Part shown: positions 33,650 to 45,371 of the stretch, in pieces
How positions within the stretch are numbered: the stretch's first letter is position 1
How the letters are laid out: each line of letters opens with the position of its first letter
Source: VRUE01 sp963717375
GTDB taxonomy: Bacteria; Actinomycetota; Thermoleophilia; Solirubrobacterales; 70-9
Length of the DNA: 64,000 bases
Reading direction: 5' to 3'
Assembly: GCA_963717375.1 (NCBI GenBank)
Contig: OY970329.1
Location: forward strand, 1,364,001-1,428,000
Program-made: the position numbers and the translations under genes
Notes under the pieces: model-generated
Databases searched by the model: none
The model's input: only the letters and a program-made list of their open reading frames with translations
Told to the model about the DNA's origin: nothing

Positions 33650-34429
33650 TCACGCCTCTGCCTCACGCTGCCTGGTCGAGCGCCAGGCCCAGGCGTGCGG
33701 GCGAGCGCGGGCGAGCAGGCGCTGGGCAACCAGCGCGGAGGCCGCGGCGACGCCCCAGCCGAGCACGACGTCGACCCAGTAGTGGTTGCCGGTGACGATC
33801 ACGACCCAGGCAATCAGCAGCGGCCATGCCCCCCACCAGGCCTTCGACCACCAGTTGCGACAGACCCGGAAACCGGTGATGCCGATCATCGCGGCGAAGG
33901 CGCAGTGCATGCTCGGCACCGCCGCGTAAGGATTGATGAAGACTTTCGCCAGCGAGGAATCGTGATTGACGTTGGAGAAGTCGGTGATCGTGTCGACGAA
34001 GCCGTGTTCGGGGAACATCCGCGGCGGCGCGGTCGGGTAGAGCGTGTAGCCGATCAGGGCGAAGCCCATCGAGACCACGAACATGTTGCGGACGAAGTAG
34101 TAGGACTCGTTGCGGAAGAGGTAGAGCCAGATCAGGAAGCCAAGGGCGATCGAGAACTGGGCGTTCAGGTAGAGCTGGTTGGCTAGATCAATCACCCAGT
34201 GCGCGGGCAGGAAGAAGGCCTGCACGCTGGGCTCGAAGAGAGCGTGCGCCGAGCGCTCGAAGTCGATCACCTGCTGGCCGTTGGCGATCGCCTCCGAGCG
34301 CTGGCCGTCGGCGATGCCGCGGACCAGCTCGTAGGCGATGTCGACGAGGACAAGGATTCCGAGCTGGCGCCCGGCGTCTCCCCAGCCTTGGGGCAGCTTT
34401 GATCCGATGCGGGCGAAGGCACGAGACAC
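33650..34429 (-). CDS. PAP2-superfamily membrane phosphatase (inositolphosphotransferase-like)
   Basis: 259 residues with six membrane segments. The PAP2 C2 motif 'VPSMHC' (171-176) and C3 motif 'GNHYWVD' (214-220) give the catalytic His pair and Asp; the arrangement follows the PAP2_3 (Aur1/Ipt1-like) subfamily. It could dephosphorylate a lipid phosphate such as phosphatidylinositol phosphate, or transfer a phospho-alcohol group. The upstream frame overlaps the alpha/beta hydrolase; GTG 34429 is the first start after that gene's stop, but there is no good ribosome-binding site, so the exact start is uncertain. Confidence 0.85.
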   Translation of the reverse strand: MSRAFARIGSKLPQGWGDAGRQLGILVLVDIAYELVRGIADGQRSEAIANGQQVIDFERSAHALFEPSVQAFFLPAHWVIDLANQLYLNAQFSIALGFLIWLYLFRNESYYFVRNMFVVSMGFALIGYTLYPTAPPRMFPEHGFVDTITDFSNVNHDSSLAKVFINPYAAVPSMHCAFAAMIGITGFRVCRNWWSKAWWGAWPLLIAWVVIVTGNHYWVDVVLGWGVAAASALVAQRLLARARPHAWAWRSTRQREAEA

Positions 34430-34476
34430 TGAACGGCTAATTGTAATTCCCCGGTTAACGGGCCAGTGGCCGGCGG

Positions 34477-35307
34477 CTAGCTCAGGAAGTCCTGGACCCG
34501 GTCGATGACTCGGGCGTCGTTGATCCAGGGCCAGTGGCCGGCCGCTGGGACGAGGTCGAGCATGGAGCTCGGGAGGGCTCGGGCGTAGGCCTCTCCGAGA
34601 CGGGGCTTGAGGAAGGGATCGTTGGCGCCCCAGAGGACGAGAGCCGGACAAGCCAGGCGGCCAAGGTCCTTGCCGGCAAAGGCGAGGCGGTCGGGATCGG
34701 CGTGGCGGTAGAGGGCGAGCGTGGCCTCGTTCGTGCCGTGGTCCATGTGGCGCCAGATCATCTCGATGAACCACGGCGGCATCGGCCGCCCGTCGCCCGA
34801 GAGCTGGCGCATGATCAAACCCATCGAGGACTTGGTGGTGGTCGCGTTGGCGAGCTCGCCGAGCCCGCGCCGACGCCAGATCTGCGCGACCCAGTGCCAG
34901 CGATAGCCAGGCAGCAGGGGAATCGCGTTGATGACGACGAGCTTCTCAACCAGCTCGGGTCGCCGCTGGGCTCCGATCAGCGCCAGCGAGCCCCAATCGT
35001 GGAGGACCAGCTTGCGCCGGGTGACGCCGAGCTCTTCGAGGCACTTTTCCAAGAAGGCCGAGAGCCCGTACATCGAGTAGTCGAAGTCAGAGGGGTCGGG
35101 GTGGTCAGAGCGACCCCAACCCGGCATGTCGATCGCAATCGCGGCGCCGCCACGTTGCATGAAGGGAAGCCAGTCCTCACCGTGGGTCGGGTTGCCATGG
35201 CAGTAGACGACGGGCGGCCCCTCACCCGCGACCCGGCGGTAAAAGACCCGGACTCCGTCGACCCGAAGCTCTCCCTCCTCAATCGTCGCCGTCACCACTC
35301 GAACCAT
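34477..35307 (-). CDS. Alpha/beta hydrolase, haloalkane-dehalogenase/epoxide-hydrolase type
   Basis: 276 residues. 'YCHGNPTHGEDW' is the oxyanion-hole loop, 'LHDWGSLALIGAQ' the nucleophile elbow with Asp in place of Ser, 'WGANDPF' supplies the acid and 'PAAGHWPWINDA' the His. An Asp nucleophile points to dehalogenase or epoxide-hydrolase chemistry rather than an esterase. Its divergent neighbour nth starts 17 bp away. Confidence 0.88.
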   Translation of the reverse strand: MVRVVTATIEEGELRVDGVRVFYRRVAGEGPPVVYCHGNPTHGEDWLPFMQRGGAAIAIDMPGWGRSDHPDPSDFDYSMYGLSAFLEKCLEELGVTRRKLVLHDWGSLALIGAQRRPELVEKLVVINAIPLLPGYRWHWVAQIWRRRGLGELANATTTKSSMGLIMRQLSGDGRPMPPWFIEMIWRHMDHGTNEATLALYRHADPDRLAFAGKDLGRLACPALVLWGANDPFLKPRLGEAYARALPSSMLDLVPAAGHWPWINDARVIDRVQDFLS

Positions 35308-35324
35308 AGGGCGGATTAGGGTCC

Positions 35325-35996
35325 GTGACCGTGCCTTGGAAACGACCGCCCAAACGCCGTGTCCGCGCGATTCGCGATCGCCTGCGGGAGATGTACGGGC
35401 AACCGGTCAACGAGCCGCACCGGCATCCGATCGCCGAGCTGATCAAGACCGTGCTCTCGCAACACACCAACGACCGCAATCGGGATCGGGCGTTTGCGGC
35501 CTTGCGGGAGCGCTTCCCCAACTGGGAGGAAGTTCGCGACGCGCGCGTCGACGAAGTCGAGGAGGCGATCCGGCCGGGTGGGCTGGGCAAGCAGAAGGCG
35601 CCGCGGATCCAGGCGATCCTCGAGCAGCTCGGCGAGCGTCCCGATCTCGACTGGACCGAGACGGCCCCGGCCAAGGAATCGATGGCCTACCTCGACTCGC
35701 TGCCGGGAGTCGGGCGTAAAACGGCGGCCTGCGTGCTGATGTTCTCCTGGGGCATTCCCGAGATCCCGGTCGACGTCCACGTCCACAGGGTCGGAGGGCG
35801 GCTCGGCCTCTTCCCCGAAAAGGCATCGTTCGAACGCGCTCACGACGAGATGCTGGCGATCGTCGACCCCGAGGACGCCTACGAGCTGCACATGAACCTG
35901 ATCCAGCACGGGCGTCGGCTCTGTCGGCCAAAACCGCGCTGCGACGAGTGCGAGCTACGCCGAATGTGTCCCTGGTACCGTGCCGGGCGCAAATGA
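35325..35996 (+). CDS. nth: Endonuclease III-family DNA glycosylase
   Basis: 223 residues. The HhH-GPD core has 'LPGVGRKTAACVLMFSWG' with the catalytic Lys and 'VDVHVHRVGGRLGL' with the catalytic Asp. The C-terminal 4Fe-4S motif C-x6-C-x2-C-x5-C ('CRPKPRCDECELRRMCPW') is complete. It excises oxidised pyrimidines. 'LSQHTNDRN' replaces the usual 'LSAQTTD'. GTG start; its stop overlaps the cytochrome gene start (ATGA). Confidence 0.93.
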   Translation: MTVPWKRPPKRRVRAIRDRLREMYGQPVNEPHRHPIAELIKTVLSQHTNDRNRDRAFAALRERFPNWEEVRDARVDEVEEAIRPGGLGKQKAPRIQAILEQLGERPDLDWTETAPAKESMAYLDSLPGVGRKTAACVLMFSWGIPEIPVDVHVHRVGGRLGLFPEKASFERAHDEMLAIVDPEDAYELHMNLIQHGRRLCRPKPRCDECELRRMCPWYRAGRK

Positions 35997-36412
35997 GCAA
36001 AAAAACGTTCATCGTCTTCGGGCTGCTGGTCGTGTTCCTCGCCGTCCTGATCCCCTGGCTCGCCTTCCGCTCGGACGGCGACGCCGCGATGGGTGCCCAG
36101 GACGTGCCCTCCAACCTCAAATCGGGCCAGAGCCTCTTCCAGACCAACTGCGGCACCTGCCACACGCTCTACGCGGCGGGCACCGACGGCAACTACGGGC
36201 CGAACCTCGACGTTCTGCTGGCGCCTTCCGGGGCCCCGGAAGGCCCGACCGCGGCCTCGACGATCAAGCAAATCGACGGGCGCGTCCTCAACGCGATCGA
36301 AAACGGTGTCGACAGCACCACCACCTCGGGCCGGATGCCGGGCGGCATCCTCAACGAAGAGCAGGCGGAAGAAGTCGCCGAATTCGTCGCCCACACAGCG
36401 GGCGAGGGTTAG
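35993..36412 (+). CDS. Membrane-anchored c-type cytochrome
   Basis: 139 residues. N-terminal TM/signal anchor (about 5-24), then a single heme-binding CGTCH (about 53-57) and a distal Met in 'GRMPGG' (about 109-114). Mature domain is a small class I cytochrome c located outside the cytoplasmic membrane. An unusual partner for nth, with which it overlaps by 4 bp; the coupling is probably accidental. Confidence 0.88.
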   Translation: MSKKTFIVFGLLVVFLAVLIPWLAFRSDGDAAMGAQDVPSNLKSGQSLFQTNCGTCHTLYAAGTDGNYGPNLDVLLAPSGAPEGPTAASTIKQIDGRVLNAIENGVDSTTTSGRMPGGILNEEQAEEVAEFVAHTAGEG

Positions 36413-36418
36413 CGGGGG

Positions 36419-36525
36419 CCAATCCCGGAAGGGGTTCCGCTTAACTTTTTCGGTGTATCGGAGAGGGCTGTCGCCCGTTGCTCCCGACGAAAAAGTACAA
36501 GACGCTCCACCCCTTCCGGGATTGG
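36419..36525. repeat. 107-bp long inverted repeat between convergent genes
   Basis: A 17-bp perfect inverted repeat (CCAATCCCGGAAGGGGT at 36419-36435 and its complement at 36509-36525) encloses a second 9-bp one (ACTTTTTCG / CGAAAAAGT, 36444-36452 and 36488-36496) and a small inner GGGC/GCCC stem. It occupies almost all of the 128 bp between the cytochrome stop and the stop of the His-rich EEP gene. It could be a bidirectional terminator, a structured RNA or a miniature mobile element. Confidence 0.75.
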
Positions 36526-36540
36526 CTTTATGCCAGCTGC

Positions 36541-37791
36541 TTAGCCTCCAAGGTGCAGGAGGCTGACCACGCCCGCGTGGTCAGATGGCCAGAACGGCGG
36601 AGTCGCCTGGAACGGCGTGTCCCCGATGAGCTCGGCATCGTCCCCATCCGAGCGGGCGGCGCCGCGGCTGAGGATCAGGTCGATCCGGGTCCGCAAGGTC
36701 GAGACCGGGTTGTTCAGCGCTCCCGGCGCGAGCGGCGGAGTGTTCGACTCCTGACAGCATGAGCTGCCGGGCCCGAGCAGTCCCTCGTTCCAGCTGTCGC
36801 GGAACTTGCCGGGCGCGGTGACCTGCGCGTAGGACGTGGTCGTTGAGCCGTCCGAGGCCGAGTTGAAATCGCCGGTGGCGACGATCGTCCCGCCCTTGCC
36901 CGGGCCGGCGAGGAACTCGGCCGCCTGCGCCTCTTGCACGAGCGGCGATTCCTCGGTTTCGAGGTGAGTGTCCACGAAGCGGAATGGCTGGCCCTTCAGC
37001 TTCGCGTCGATGCTGGCCCAGCCGCGGTCGAACGACAGCGGTCCCACCGGCGATTCGATCGTCTGCTGGGCGGTGTAGCGCCCGCTTTGTGGGTTGCCCC
37101 AGGTCAGTCCCGGCGTGTCGTCGTTGACGAGGATCACGTCGCGATCTTCGAGCTGCACGGAGCAGGTGATCACTGGCCCGGGCTGGACGCAGCCCTGTGC
37201 GGCCAGGGCGAGCGGTGCCGGTCCGATGTTCGCGTTATGCGCGATCGCCGCTGCCGAGTAGTGCAGGCCCCGGGCTTCGAGATCGTTTTCCAGGATGGCG
37301 AGGAAGTCATAGCCGGGGGGCGGGTTCACGCCTCCCGTCGTCCACTTCGAGACCTCCTGCAGGCCGACCAGGTCCGGTCCCTTTTCTTGGATCTCGTCGG
37401 CGATCGCTTCGGCGCGCTGGGGGAAGTTCGTGTACTGCACGGTCGCGTAGATCCGCGCGACGCCTTCGACGAAAGCTTCCGGGGTTGCCGCTTCGAGCGC
37501 CGGCCCGAGGCTGGATCCCAGATAGAGGTTCTGGGTCATCACGGTGAGTTCCCTGCCCCTGCCATTGTCGCCGTGGCCATGGCCGTGGTGACCGTGATCG
37601 TTGCCGTGGTGCCCGTGGTCTTTGCCGTGGCTGCCGTGGTGCCCGTGGCCCTTGGAAGGGTGGCTCGGATGGTCGTGGCGCGGCGGTGGCTTGTGAGCCG
37701 AAGCCAGAGCAGGCAGCAGGGCGAAGCACAGGGCCGCGGCGAGGGTCAGCAAGACCGCCGGCGGTCGATACGAAACGTGGGGATGGTTCAC
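36541..37791 (-). CDS. Secreted EEP-fold nuclease/phosphatase with His-rich N-terminal region
   Basis: 416 residues. Signal peptide (about 1-33, ALASA). Residues about 34-78 hold roughly 20 His in HGHH-type repeats, a likely Zn/Cu/Ni-binding stretch. The catalytic domain follows: 'TVMTQNLYLGSSL', 'LVGLQEVSKW' (Glu), 'RFVDTHLE', 'VATGDFNSASD' (Asp-x-Asn) and 'WPSDHAGVVSLL'. The likely role is an extracellular DNase, phosphodiesterase or lipid phosphatase. GTG 37791 is chosen because AGAGGAG lies just upstream and the signal peptide begins there. Confidence 0.88.
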   Translation of the reverse strand: MNHPHVSYRPPAVLLTLAAALCFALLPALASAHKPPPRHDHPSHPSKGHGHHGSHGKDHGHHGNDHGHHGHGHGDNGRGRELTVMTQNLYLGSSLGPALEAATPEAFVEGVARIYATVQYTNFPQRAEAIADEIQEKGPDLVGLQEVSKWTTGGVNPPPGYDFLAILENDLEARGLHYSAAAIAHNANIGPAPLALAAQGCVQPGPVITCSVQLEDRDVILVNDDTPGLTWGNPQSGRYTAQQTIESPVGPLSFDRGWASIDAKLKGQPFRFVDTHLETEESPLVQEAQAAEFLAGPGKGGTIVATGDFNSASDGSTTTSYAQVTAPGKFRDSWNEGLLGPGSSCCQESNTPPLAPGALNNPVSTLRTRIDLILSRGAARSDGDDAELIGDTPFQATPPFWPSDHAGVVSLLHLGG

Positions 37792-37909
37792 TTTGGCTCC
37801 TCTGGGTTGCGACCCGACGTGGGTCGGTTCTAGAGGCGCCTCCCGCCGGGCGCCGCTTCTGCGGTGCTGCCCGGCTCCCATGCAATACAAACCCACTATA
37901 GGGCCAGGG

Positions 37910-37971
37910 TTTAAATCGCGTCTAGGATCTGCCATACTGACGCTTAGATTTCTTAGGCAGATGAAACTAGA
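37910..37971 (+). promoter_or_regulatory. Candidate promoter and inverted-repeat operator of the dnaK operon
   Basis: TTTAAA (37910-37915) and CATACT (37933-37938), 17 bp apart, make a plausible -35/-10 pair. An interrupted inverted repeat TCTAG-ATCTGCC / GGCAGAT-CTAGA (37921-37933 and 37956-37971) overlaps the -10. It is not the classical HAIR (CTTGAGT-N7-ACTCAAG) that HspR binds elsewhere in actinobacteria, nor CIRCE. GGAGGT at 37975 is the dnaK ribosome-binding site. Confidence 0.4.
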
Positions 37972-37988
37972 GCTGGAGGTACTTAATA

Positions 37989-39892
<1,904 letters not shown>

Positions 39893-39896
<4 letters not shown>

Positions 39897-40408
39897 GCGA
39901 GGAGCAAGCTGCCGAGGTCTCGAGCGAGGAGCAGGTCGAGCAGGACTTCGACGCGCTCCTCGCCGAGGCTGAGAAGCAGAGGGACGAGTACCTCGACCTG
40001 GCCAAGCGGACCAAGGCCGACTTCGAGAACTTCCGCAAGCGGATGACGACTGAGATTCAGGCGTCTGCCGCTCGCGGCAAGGGTGAGCTCCTTCGGGAAG
40101 TGGTGCCTGTGCTTGACGATCTGGAGCGGGCTATCGAGGCGGCCGGGCTGGATCCCGAGGGCGACTCGGAGGACGGGCTCGCTCACGGTGTGCTGCTCGT
40201 GTTCCGGAGCCTGCGGGACTCCCTGGGTCGGAACGGGGTCGAGGCCGTGGATCCGAAGGGTGAGAAGTTCGACCCGATGGCGCATGAGGCGCTTTCGATG
40301 CAGCCGGTCGAGGGGGTCGAGTCCGGAACCGTCGTCGAGGTACTGCAGAAGGGCTACCGGCTTGGCGACCAGCTGGTGCGGCCTGCCCGCGTGGTGGTGA
40401 GCGAGTAG
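39893..40408 (+). CDS. grpE: Nucleotide exchange factor GrpE
   Basis: 171 residues: an N-terminal coiled-coil helix ('EAEKQRDEYLDLAKRTKADFENFRKRM') and a C-terminal beta-domain with 'DPMAHEALSMQPV' and 'VLQKGYRLGDQLVRPARVVVSE'. It releases ADP from DnaK. Overlaps the dnaK stop by 4 bp (ATGA). Confidence 0.97.
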
Positions 40409-40411
40409 CGC

Positions 40412-41539
40412 GTGGCTGAGGATCTCTACAAGGTTCTCGGGGTCCCGAAAGGGGCTTCCGAGGAGGAGATCAAGAAGGCGCACCGCAAGCTGGCGCGCAA
40501 ATACCACCCTGACCGCAACCCCGACGACGCCTCGGCGGAGGAGAAGTTCAAGGAGGTCCAGGGGGCCTACGACACGCTCTCCGACCCCGAGAAGCGCAAG
40601 CAGTACGACTCGGGCGGAGGGATGTTCGGGGGCTTCGGCGGTGGTGGTCCCGCCGGCGGGCCGTTCGGGCCCGGTGCCGGCGCGCCGGGCGCCGGCTTCG
40701 GCAGCGGCGACCTCGGCGATCTCTTCTCCAACATCTTCAGTCGCGGCGGCGGCGGACGGGCGCAGCCCCAGCAGGTGCGCGGCCGCGACCTCGAAACCGA
40801 AGTCAACCTCAGCTTCGACCAGGCGGTCAAAGGCGCCCAGGTGAACGTCACCGTGCCGAAGGCCGAACGCTGTCCCACCTGCAACGGCAGCGGCGCCAAA
40901 CCCGGCACCGCCCCGGTCACCTGCCCGCGCTGCGAAGGCCGCGGCATCGACGCCCAGAGCCAGGGCTTCTTCTCGATCAGCCAGCCCTGCCCGCAATGCG
41001 GCGGCGCCGGCCAGGTCATCGAAGACCCCTGCCCCACCTGCCACGGCTCCGGCCTGACCCAGCAGACCAAGCGCTACAAGGTGAACATCCCCGCCGGGGT
41101 TAAAAATGGGGCGCGAATTCGCCTCGCTGGCAAGGGCGAGGCAGGACAGCGCGGCGGCCCGCCGGGAGATCTCTTCGTCGTCACCCGCGTCGTCGCCTCG
41201 CCGGTCTTCAAGCGGCTCGACGGGGGCAACCTCGAGGTGACGGTGCCGATCACGATCGCTGAGGCCCTGCGCGGCGCGACGATCGAGGTGCCGACGTTGG
41301 AGGGGACGAAGAAGATCAAGGTCAAACCGGGCACGAAGCACGGCTCGGTCCAGCGCCTGCGCGGCGAGGGTGCGCCGAAGACCAAGGGCCGCGGCAAGGG
41401 CGACATCCGCTATCGGCTCGAGATCGAGATGCCCGAGAAGCTGACCAAGGAGCAGGAGGAGGCGGCCGCGAAGCTGGCGGAGGCCTTCAACGGCTCCGAC
41501 CCGCGCGCCGAGCTGCTGGCAGAAGCGGGGCGCCGATGA
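40412..41539 (+). CDS. dnaJ: Hsp40 co-chaperone DnaJ
   Basis: 375 residues. J domain with HPD (about 32-34); Gly/Phe-rich linker (about 70-115); zinc-binding region with four CxxCxGxG repeats (CPTCNGSG, CPRCEGRG, CPQCGGAG, CPTCHGSG). It stimulates DnaK ATPase activity. The GTG start lies 3 bp after the grpE stop. Confidence 0.97.
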   Translation: MAEDLYKVLGVPKGASEEEIKKAHRKLARKYHPDRNPDDASAEEKFKEVQGAYDTLSDPEKRKQYDSGGGMFGGFGGGGPAGGPFGPGAGAPGAGFGSGDLGDLFSNIFSRGGGGRAQPQQVRGRDLETEVNLSFDQAVKGAQVNVTVPKAERCPTCNGSGAKPGTAPVTCPRCEGRGIDAQSQGFFSISQPCPQCGGAGQVIEDPCPTCHGSGLTQQTKRYKVNIPAGVKNGARIRLAGKGEAGQRGGPPGDLFVVTRVVASPVFKRLDGGNLEVTVPITIAEALRGATIEVPTLEGTKKIKVKPGTKHGSVQRLRGEGAPKTKGRGKGDIRYRLEIEMPEKLTKEQEEAAAKLAEAFNGSDPRAELLAEAGRR

Positions 41540-41827
41540 GCGTACGGCGCGAACGGGTCGATGTCTCAATCGACGAGGAGCGCGGCGTCTTCATGATCTC
41601 GATCGCGGCCGAGCTTGCCCACATGCACCCGCAGACGCTGCGGATCTACGAGGCGCGGGGCCTGATCCACCCAAAGCGCTCGCCGAAGAACACCCGCCTC
41701 TACTCCCAGCGCGACGTCGAGCGCCTGCGGCGAATTCAGCAGCTGACCGCCGAAGGCCTGAACCTCGCCGGGGTGGAGAGGGTGCTGGCTCTGGAACGCA
41801 GGCTCGGAGAACTGGAAGGAGGGGCGA

Positions 41828-41841
<14 letters not shown>
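41536..41841 (+). CDS. hspR: Heat shock regulator HspR (MerR family)
   Basis: 101 residues. After a 15-residue N-terminal segment comes the MerR helix-turn-helix 'MISIAAELAHMHPQTLRIYEARGLIHPKRSPKNTRLYSQRDVERL'. HspR represses the dnaK operon with DnaK as co-repressor in other actinobacteria; its place as the fourth gene of the operon fits that feedback loop. Overlaps both neighbours: dnaJ by 4 bp and clpB by 14 bp. Confidence 0.95.
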
Positions 41842-44395
<2,554 letters not shown>

Positions 44396-44468
44396 CAACT
44401 ACAGCCCATTATTTGGTGTTAAGGGAAAGCAGCCAAAATCCGACATAAGCTCTTGCTCTAACTAATTC

Positions 44469-45371
44469 ATGCTTGGACGCCGCCGAATCAACCCGTCTGC
44501 CCCACTTCGCTCTTCGATCTCCGACGCCGCGCTTGCGGTGGAGGAGCGCGTGGTCTGGGGCGGCGCCGATGCGCTGCGAACGGTCGCCGATGTGGTCAAG
44601 TGGCCCTTCGAGCGAGCCGTCTGGGCGATCGAGCGGGGACTGGTCTGGCCGCTCGAGGAACGCACCGGCAAGTGGAGCGAGCCATTGCGGGCCGCGGGAG
44701 CAGCCACCTTGGTTGCGCTCGCCGTCGGCGCCGGGGTATTCGGGCTGATCTGGGCCTCCGGCAGCGGCGGTGGCTCGGCGCCGCAAACGCAACAGGCCGC
44801 GACTCCGGTCGCAGCACCGGTGGTGAGCTCCGCGGCCGCGAAAGAGGGCGTGGCGCAAGCAGCACCGGTCCTGCAGGGAACCGCCCCGGATTTCACCCCG
44901 AAGGCAAGCGCGGGCGCCGAGGGCGCGACCGCCACCACCAAAGCCCCGGACGAAGCGACTGAAACGGCCTCCGCGGGGGCGACGGAAACGGCGACCACCC
45001 CGTCCGCCGACACGGCGACGGCGGCAAAGATCGTCCCGGCCGGCCCCGCCGCGACCAAGGTCGCCCGACAGTTCGCGGGCGCTTTCGTTCTTTACGAGAC
45101 CGGCCGCACCGACGCCAAGGTCCGCACCGCCTTCGCCGCGACCGCAACGCCGCAGCTCAGCCACTCGTTGCTGCGCCGCCCACCGCGCCTGCCCGCCAAC
45201 GTGAAGGTGCCGAAGGCGAAGGTGTTGAACCTGGTCCCCGGACCGACCCACGGTGAGACCCACACGCTCAGCGTCTCACTGCTGCGGGTCGGCGTCACCA
45301 GCGAGCTGCGCATAGACATGCAACGGGACAAGAAGACTGGCGAGTGGCACGTCACGGACGTGCTGGGCTGA
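44469..45371 (+). CDS. Membrane-anchored protein with Ala/Thr-rich linker and NTF2/TcpC-like C-terminal domain
   Basis: 300 residues: a cytoplasmic N-terminal part (about 1-75), one TM segment (about 79-96), a low-complexity Ala/Thr/Pro linker (about 100-198) and a globular C-terminal domain ('VARQFAGAFVLYETGR' to the end) resembling NTF2-like/TcpC-type domains. Its TGA overlaps the ATG of the cell-wall hydrolase gene (TGATG), so both are made together. The domain may hold or position the hydrolase outside the membrane. TcpC and a bifunctional hydrolase are paired in conjugation systems, but no other conjugation gene is near. Confidence 0.72.
   Translation: MLGRRRINPSAPLRSSISDAALAVEERVVWGGADALRTVADVVKWPFERAVWAIERGLVWPLEERTGKWSEPLRAAGAATLVALAVGAGVFGLIWASGSGGGSAPQTQQAATPVAAPVVSSAAAKEGVAQAAPVLQGTAPDFTPKASAGAEGATATTKAPDEATETASAGATETATTPSADTATAAKIVPAGPAATKVARQFAGAFVLYETGRTDAKVRTAFAATATPQLSHSLLRRPPRLPANVKVPKAKVLNLVPGPTHGETHTLSVSLLRVGVTSELRIDMQRDKKTGEWHVTDVLG

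Noticed and set aside
34460..34542. 15-bp direct repeat GGGCCAGTGGCCGGC at 34460 and 34528
   Set aside because: One copy encodes GHWPW in the hydrolase and the other lies just past its stop. A single short pair in GC-rich DNA, with no element structure, is likely chance or a small tail duplication.
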